A stretch of 64,000 nt of DNA, taken from contig OX485804.1 of NCBI GenBank assembly GCA_950295325.1, forward strand, positions 28,704,001 through 28,768,000, read 5' to 3'. This document shows positions 58,355 to 64,000 of the stretch, in pieces; position 1 is the stretch's first letter; each line of letters begins with the position of its first letter. The DNA is from Polytrichum commune (taxonomy: Eukaryota > Streptophyta > Polytrichopsida > Polytrichales > Polytrichaceae). The notes beneath the pieces were generated by a model. That model did not search any database and was not told the DNA's origin. It worked only from the letters and a program-made list of their open reading frames with translations. The translations under genes and the position numbers were made by a program.

Positions 58355-61235
58355 TTTGGAGCCGATCAAATTCCCTCGATGGTCTTATTTTGGCACTATT
58401 TTTGTGTCGGATTTCATCTTACACATTCTCATGGGATGCTTTTGTCGTGTGGACTAAAACGACTCATCAACGGTGAACTTGATTTGAATTTTTGTTTGCA
58501 ATCTATATACATGTGTTTGAGATTGTAAAAAACACGCAATGTTGACATTCCTAGTGTTTTACATAAGAGTTGGTTTCATTTGTGTAAAATGTAATACAAA
58601 GATATATGAACTATCCAAAACTTTGGGGATTGCATTGAATTCTAGAAGATGTCAATGACGAATAAACAAAACTAATCCTTAGCAATAATAAACCATATTC
58701 ACATCTCAAACAAAGTTTATTACTAAAATTGTACAAACCATGGCCCTCTCCACCCAAATTTAGTCTTATTGGAGGATATTTATATCCTGAAGAAAATATA
58801 TGCAAAAGATGTGTTTGTGTGTGTGGATGTCTTGGACCCACTGGACAATCTGCAAGCAACGTGGAATGCTATGAATGGTAAGATGATGAAGTTGATCTCA
58901 ACTTAAGTCTTTTTGGTCTGCATGCAAAACTTTGATGGTGACACAAAGTTATGAACGAGAGAAAAAAAATTAGGGTTTGGGGATGCTCCATGATAGTGTG
59001 CATTCACAATACATGTAGGGCTCACTAAAAAAAACTAAAAAGATAACAATTGAGGACAATAGCAAATGCAAGGATGAACATAAAAGTCAAGTTTTCTATT
59101 TTTTGACTCTATGTCAATACCCTTGGTGTCTTCAAGTGAAACTCGTTAAAAAAGGAGGGATTGAAAGTATGAATGGATAGTCGGAAGTCAAAATTTTGAG
59201 AAATCTATGTGCATTACTATTCTTGTGGACAAGTGTTATGGCCACAATTAGACAACAAAGTTTATGTAGGCAAATAGATCAACATACTTAGTTACCTTAA
59301 TGCTTATTTCAATTGCAGCCTATGCCAAATAATAACATAATTTTATTTCATGTTTAATATTTCCTTCGATATTGTGACATTTTGAACTTGGACATGTTGA
59401 TACATGTTGTTTGAACCATTAGAGATCATTGTTCATGGACCACTATAAAGCCCTTGGGATGCCAAAATGAGTTTGGCCTTTGACGAACCAATAAAGTGAG
59501 TTCTTCATTCAAACCTCCACAATGATGACCTCCAAGCATGCACTAGAAATTTATCAAACATGAAATTTTTATTTTGCAAACAATCAACTCCTGGGCAAAT
59601 CTCCAATTGAGTCAATAGAAAGCTTTGTTAGGTGTGCCCACATTACCACCACTAGGTATACAAATATTTTTGAGAATGCTAGGGTGTATTGTTTGGTTTG
59701 ACACGTGATTTTTTTCCTTTCAACAAAAAATTGCCACGTGTCATAGTCACATTGGTTAGGTCCTTGTTGAATCCTATGGGGAAATTATCTTTTGAAACTC
59801 AAAGTGTTGCACTAGCCAACACTCTATGGTACATGCACATTCATTGATTTGTAGTTTATTTTGTATTATGTCATCCCCCTCCCCTATGGTCAAGCTAATC
59901 CACTTTTATCATCTTCCATGACATTATGGTTAATATCCTATATCCTTAAAGTTCCCATTGAAACTCACCCAAAATGGAAATTGCAAGCAAAGTTTTAATA
60001 GTTTAACACAATACCACCCAATAAACAAGAATCCATTCTTAAGGTAGATATATAGATTGACATACTAGTAACATGAGGAAGAAAACATAAAGAATAGTCT
60101 CTTTGCCAACATGCTAATATCACTTCTCGGTGGGGGTGTCATAAGAGCCTTAAACCAATACTACTACTCCCATAATGAATGTTACCAAACATACATAAAT
60201 TCTAAAAGTCATACTTGAGCATCATATCACGACATCCACCTCTTTTAATCATGCAATTTTTTTAATATGTGCCAATGAGACCAAATTGATGATGTGGGTC
60301 GTCATGATTCTTATTGTCAGTGCCCAATAACCTTTTTTTTGTTTCTATACACACATTGCCAAAGCAGAATAAACATGGATGTAACAACCAACACGTGAAG
60401 GTTTACCATACTGCATTCAATTTCATTTTATTTTTTCTTAAGAAAAAACACTCCCTTGCACACATTGCATGTCCACACATTTCTTTTCAATGTTGGATTG
60501 GATAGCAAGTTGTTTGATTTGGGTACAATTACAAATCATGCAAAATTCATTTCAAAAGTCAAAATTAATGTTGTATTCGAAAGTGTGAGAGGTCTAAATG
60601 AAGATTATTTATCTCTACAAATGATCATGAGTGGGCTCCCACTTCTGTTAGCACATGTATCTAGAATTGTTAGTGTACTCTAAGGACCCAATCTAATGTA
60701 GTTTAACACGTGTTTTTACTTGGTAACCATTTTGAACTAGAGACTTCACCATATGCCAATCAAACACACCGAGTGTAGGCCCAATACTTCCAATCATGCA
60801 CATATGTTCAACAACCAACAATCATTCCATGTTGGCCCTGCCCTACACATGGGCAACATTGTAAAAGTCAGGTCAAAGACGACTATGGGGGAAGAAAAGC
60901 TTGTTTGCATGCCCTCACCAATGACTTAACCAAATACATGGCTTATAAATCCCCCAAGTACTTTTAAGGTTCATGGGTTTCTTGTTTTTCACTAAGGTAG
61001 ATGTACAATTATGGTTGTTTGTAGAGGTTTGGTTGTGTTTGGCCTCTTTCAATATGCAATAAAACCAAGAAAAATACCAAATTAATTAGCAAATCTTGTA
61101 CAAATGAAATGCCATAGGAATGGGATCGATGTGACTAAACTTTGATTTTTGAAAAATTGCCAATGAGGATTTATGTGATATTTCAAGGGGTTACATAGGT
61201 GCACCTAATGCAGTTGGCATCAAGCATGTATAGAG
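58355..61235. other. Gene-free stretch upstream of the EF-hand gene
   Basis: No convincing exon, terminal repeat or transposase is seen. It would contain the EF-hand gene's promoter if the start at 58354 is right. AT-rich with scattered T and A tracts. Confidence 0.35.
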
Positions 61236-61239
61236 CAAC

Positions 61240-61240
61240 G

Positions 61241-61298
<58 letters not shown>

Positions 61299-61345
61299 GC
61301 GTGCGTGCGTGCGTGCGTGTGTGTTTTGTTTTGTTTTGTTTTTTC
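61240..61345. repeat. Compound microsatellite (GTT)n(GCGT)n(GTTTT)n
   Basis: About 19 GTT units (61240-61297) are followed directly by about five GCGT units (61299-61320) and three GTTTT units (61322-61342). The run of Thr and Arg-Thr-His-Ala in the minus frame is purely a product of it. Confidence 0.9.
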
Positions 61346-61387
61346 TATCCCAACCAATGAGCCATTTCAATATGCTTTCTTGCTCCT

Positions 61388-61840
61388 TCATTTCTCAATC
61401 CTTACAACATTATTGATCCTTAGATTAATATCAACATTGTTTGTTTTAGGGAGGTTACTGAACCATTTTGCACCCTTATTGACATCATAAAGTAAAGTGC
61501 CCAATGACAATTCTTCCTTCTTCCAATTCTTGTTCAACGCTCCCCCCCCCCAATTTCTTAGTTTGGAACTAAGGTTGGTGTTTGCATTAGACATGTCTAC
61601 CCTTAAAGTATACACCCACACATGGCTTTCGGAAATGGTGTTGGTCTTTGGTAAAAGATGCCGTAGAAATGGATTGTGCTTCATTTTGTCAATATGTGCA
61701 ACAAACATGTTGTTGTCAGTGAGCTTAAATCTAACATTTATTGACAATCCACACCTACTATTAGTTTTGGGGCCCACATTGAGAAAATGATGTGTCATGT
61801 TCACATCATCTCCTAATTGTAAACACTCATAACGGAACAT
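61388..61840 (-). CDS. Hypothetical 150-residue open frame
   Basis: Reads MFRYECLQLGDDVNMTHHFLNVGPKTNSRCGLSINVRFKLTDNN...LLPKTNTISESHVWVYTLRVDMSNANTNLSSKLRNWGGGALNKNWKKEELSLGTLLYDVNKGAKWFSNLPKTN. It has a protein-like composition and is long for the local base composition, but I recognise no family. A C10 run lies inside it (61542-61551), encoding the Gly-rich stretch, which argues against strong selection. It may be a fragment of an old element. Confidence 0.2.
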   Translation of the reverse strand: MFRYECLQLGDDVNMTHHFLNVGPKTNSRCGLSINVRFKLTDNNMFVAHIDKMKHNPFLRHLLPKTNTISESHVWVYTLRVDMSNANTNLSSKLRNWGGGALNKNWKKEELSLGTLLYDVNKGAKWFSNLPKTNNVDINLRINNVVRIEK

Positions 61841-62241
61841 GAATTTTAAATGAGGTGTTACACATCAACCACATGGGCTGGAGGATAGCAATATGCTAGT
61901 AGCCTAGTTTGATATTGAAGAATAGACTTGTAATAGATTAAATCTTCCAAATTTGTAAGTCGATCATCATCATAATCACGACCCCAGAGTAAGCAAACGA
62001 CACATCAAAATTTAAATCAACAAACTTTGTGGATTTGGACTTTAAAACCCCACTTTTAAGTTTGCTTGGTCACTTAACCTGCAGGCTTGGGGATACTATA
62101 GGGCACAAATGGGAAAGGTGGGTGAGGGCCAATTTAGACTACGGTGAAGAAGTGCATTGGGCGGTCAAGAACTTCAGTCCAAGACAGGGTTGGTATGATG
62201 GACAAGATGGAAAAAAAACAAAACAATAAAGAATGCCTCAA

Positions 62242-62325
62242 GTTGGAGTTCTCCGTAGGCCAAGTTTCTTGTACAAAGGGTTTGAGGTTGCCCAAGAAAC
62301 TTGACTTCAAGAGAACTCCCCTAAC
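62242..62325. ncRNA. Short imperfect hairpin, possible small-RNA precursor or mini-foldback
   Basis: GGAGTTCTC (62245-62253) pairs with GAGAACTCC (62311-62319) and CAAGTTTCTTG (62261-62271) with CAAGAAACTTG (62293-62303). Outer GTT/AAC pairs extend it. The loop is about 21 bases and one internal mismatch patch of 6-7 bases interrupts the stem. Arm length (about 30) and loop size fit a plant miRNA precursor or a tiny foldback element. There is no evidence of expression. Confidence 0.3.
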
Positions 62326-62779
62326 AAAAAGTGTTGCCATGTTGATAACCATGTTTTTTTTAATTTTTTATTCATGCTGGAAATTCTTCATTGGAGAGGT
62401 CTTGGTTATAGTGTAAACCCTAAACTACTAGTGAAAAACCCATTTTGTAACTTAATCAAATTGCTCAATTCCTCTAAAATTCTTGACCGGTGCAGTTCTT
62501 CAATGTAGTCTAAATCAGGACCTTGGACGCGAACAGACGCCACCAAGACGCTTGAATAGAGCAGCACGTCTGCGTCTGCGGCGATCACCATAGCCAGACC
62601 TCGCAGCCTTCGCTGTTTTCAGAGTGCAACCTCCGATCGGCGGAGGAGGAGTTGGCATTTGCATTGGTGATATCGGTGTGGATCTCGTTGGGCGATGCGC
62701 TTGAGTGGAGCACACCTGCGAGGAATCCTAGGTTGAAGATCAGGGAGAAAATCCGAGCGACAAAGTACACACAGGAGTG

Positions 62780-62819
62780 CAAGTGCAGGGTTTAGGGTTC
62801 AGGGTTTAAGGAAGCGAGA
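62780..62819 (+). promoter_or_regulatory. Telo-box-like words upstream of the 62820 start
   Basis: GGGTTTAGGGTTCAGGGTTT lies just before the ATG at 62820. AGGGTTT-type telo-boxes are common near the transcription starts of plant housekeeping and translation-related genes, which modestly supports a gene start here. Confidence 0.4.
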
Positions 62820-63360
62820 ATGGTGCCTCGGATAGAGCCGCAGCTCCTGACTGCGGTGCTTCGAGGATGGAGGAATGGCACGCGGAGAGTGAAAGATGCC
62901 AAGGATGTGTTTCTAGTTGCAGATTGGAGGGGAGTGAGCACTGTGGCACCGGCATGGGCACCGGAGCGCGAACCTACATCGACGTCGAGCGAGATTGAGG
63001 ATTTTGCGAGCAAGATTTTATCAGAAATGCGTGGACGAAAAGGAGAGGAGGTACAAAGTCTTCTTCCTTTGTCTCTCTGTTCTTCAGGAGGTGGTGGCCA
63101 GCGGTAGCTTGCACTGTGTTGGAGAGAAACATTCTAGGGTTTTTGCTGGGCTTTTGTCCGGGGTTCAGTCCGAGGCATTGGAGAGTTTGTGGGGATTGGA
63201 ATGGTTGAATTGCCATTTTAAAGGAGTGTGTTGAGGTATGAGCAGAAGCAGGTGACCTCTGAAGAGAGCACAGTGGATAGCGGCAGCAGTTACTTGTCCG
63301 AGCTTAGCATGCGAGGTCTTAAAGCGAGGCCTAACGATGACGCACAAATTGAATCGCCTT
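62820..63360 (+). CDS. First two exons of an unrecognised gene leaving the window
   Basis: Exon 1, 62820-63050 (77 codons, phase 0), reads MVPRIEPQLLTAVLRGWRNGTRRVKDAKDVFLVADWRG...SSEIEDFASKILSEMRGRKGEE and ends at a GAG/GTACAA donor. Exon 2, about 63246-63360 (acceptor GAGCAG), reads KQVTSEESTVDSGSSYLSELSMRGLKARPNDDAQIESP and ends at a CTT/GTATGT donor in phase 1. Acceptor 63251 would also keep the frame. An earlier acceptor at 63087 would make a 37-bp intron, which is too short. A possible third exon from about 63910 reads FQKLSHLGRLGEFGQGPGYMFLPPKEHLLE to the window edge. The basic, Arg-rich N-terminus could be organellar targeting. Family unknown. Confidence 0.5.
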
Positions 63361-64000
63361 GTATGTGCCTTCTCTCTCCCTCACTGAATTGCCTTTGGAT
63401 TTGACTAAGTTTGTTTCGTACCATGGCATTGATGTCACATAATTGGGGAGATATTCAGAAGAAATGCAATCAGGTTAGGCTTTCAGATTCGGATAGTGTA
63501 GCATTGAGTAGTTTGGAAATTTGCTTGTATTGTGCTTGTATTCTGGGAAATGGAAGTGTCGGAGGCAGTAGGCCCATTCAAGTTCCGAATAGGACGAATC
63601 TTCAATTCCACGAGCTTGCATTCCACGAATGAGCCCCCCTCTGGTAATCAATCACATTGTGTCCAAATCAATCCACAATGGTTGTCACTTCGTTAGGGTG
63701 GGAGAACCTATAATCTAGGTTTATATTTCGTTTAGGCTAATTTGACCGCCCCATCTCTATATATTATGGTTAGAATTGTTGGAAGGGAACTAGATTATAG
63801 CCATATTCGTTAGGAAAGGATTTCATCCATTGTTATCAATGCTGCTGATTATTTCTGAACTGAACAAAAGTTGATCCAAACTGGGCTTGTGCTTCTGTTG
63901 GTTAGGACAGTCCAGAAGTTAAGCCACCTTGGCAGATTGGGAGAATTCGGTCAAGGACCCGGATACATGTTTTTACCCCCTAAAGAGCATCTCCTTGAGA
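63361..64000 (+). other. Probable intron and following exon of the 62820 gene
   Basis: No stop-free frame joins directly to exon 2 until an acceptor-like GGTTAGGACAG near 63909, after which one frame is open to the window edge. The small frame 63411-63632 has no recognised domain. Confidence 0.3.

Noticed and set aside
61191-61391. Poly-threonine protein on the minus strand
   Set aside because: It is a translation of the (GTT)n microsatellite.
63051-63087. Short intron joining exon 1 to GGAGGTGGTGGCC
   Set aside because: 37 bases is below the usual minimum for plant introns, and the resulting frame soon stops.

Overview
The window is nuclear DNA of a land plant with a large, repeat-rich genome. 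A complete WI12/SAG20-type wound-induced gene (16662-17393, minus) points to an embryophyte. A seven-exon calcyphosin-like EF-hand gene (50308-58354, minus) belongs to a group mostly found in organisms with motile cilia. Together they suggest a plant with swimming sperm (bryophyte, lycophyte, fern, or possibly cycad/Ginkgo). The species cannot be named from sequence alone. Only three or four convincing host genes occupy 64 kb.

Layout. 1-900: unresolved. 900-2290: a tract dense in GAYGTC/GACATC words, interrupted by an AT-rich block. 2295-6433: a damaged non-LTR retrotransposon with the end of an AP endonuclease, a methyltransferase-like segment, RNase H and a C-terminal restriction-like endonuclease, but no recognisable reverse transcriptase. 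Relatives lie at 12657-15072 (minus), 22960-27690 (minus, split by a 2.2 kb block), and as a 117-bp 3' tail at 11981-12097 with a 10-bp target-site duplication. 9772-9947, 19626-20000 and 53844-54503 are foldback or terminal-inverted-repeat elements. 10500-11100 is an L1-type LINE relic.

16662-18560: the WI12-like gene with three further diverged copies of its 5' part behind it. 29088-33535: scattered minus-strand ORFs that may be a decayed multi-exon gene, with a 138-bp palindromic tandem array (31115-31998) between them. 34690-36190: a Mutator-like transposase relic. 40499-45192: an eight-exon gene for a 736-residue secretory-pathway protein with a histidine-rich N-terminal region; I do not recognise it, but every splice junction is in phase. 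46032-47820: a pogo/Tigger-like transposase relic apparently nested in a dispersed repeat. 50308-58354: the EF-hand gene. 62820 onward: probable first exons of a gene leaving the window on the right.

The host genes share no evident pathway. What links the window is layered transposon history: one unusual retrotransposon family at several stages of decay, other elements nested in it, and low-copy tandem duplications. Spliced models were built by eye from GT/AG signals and reading-frame phase, without transcript evidence.
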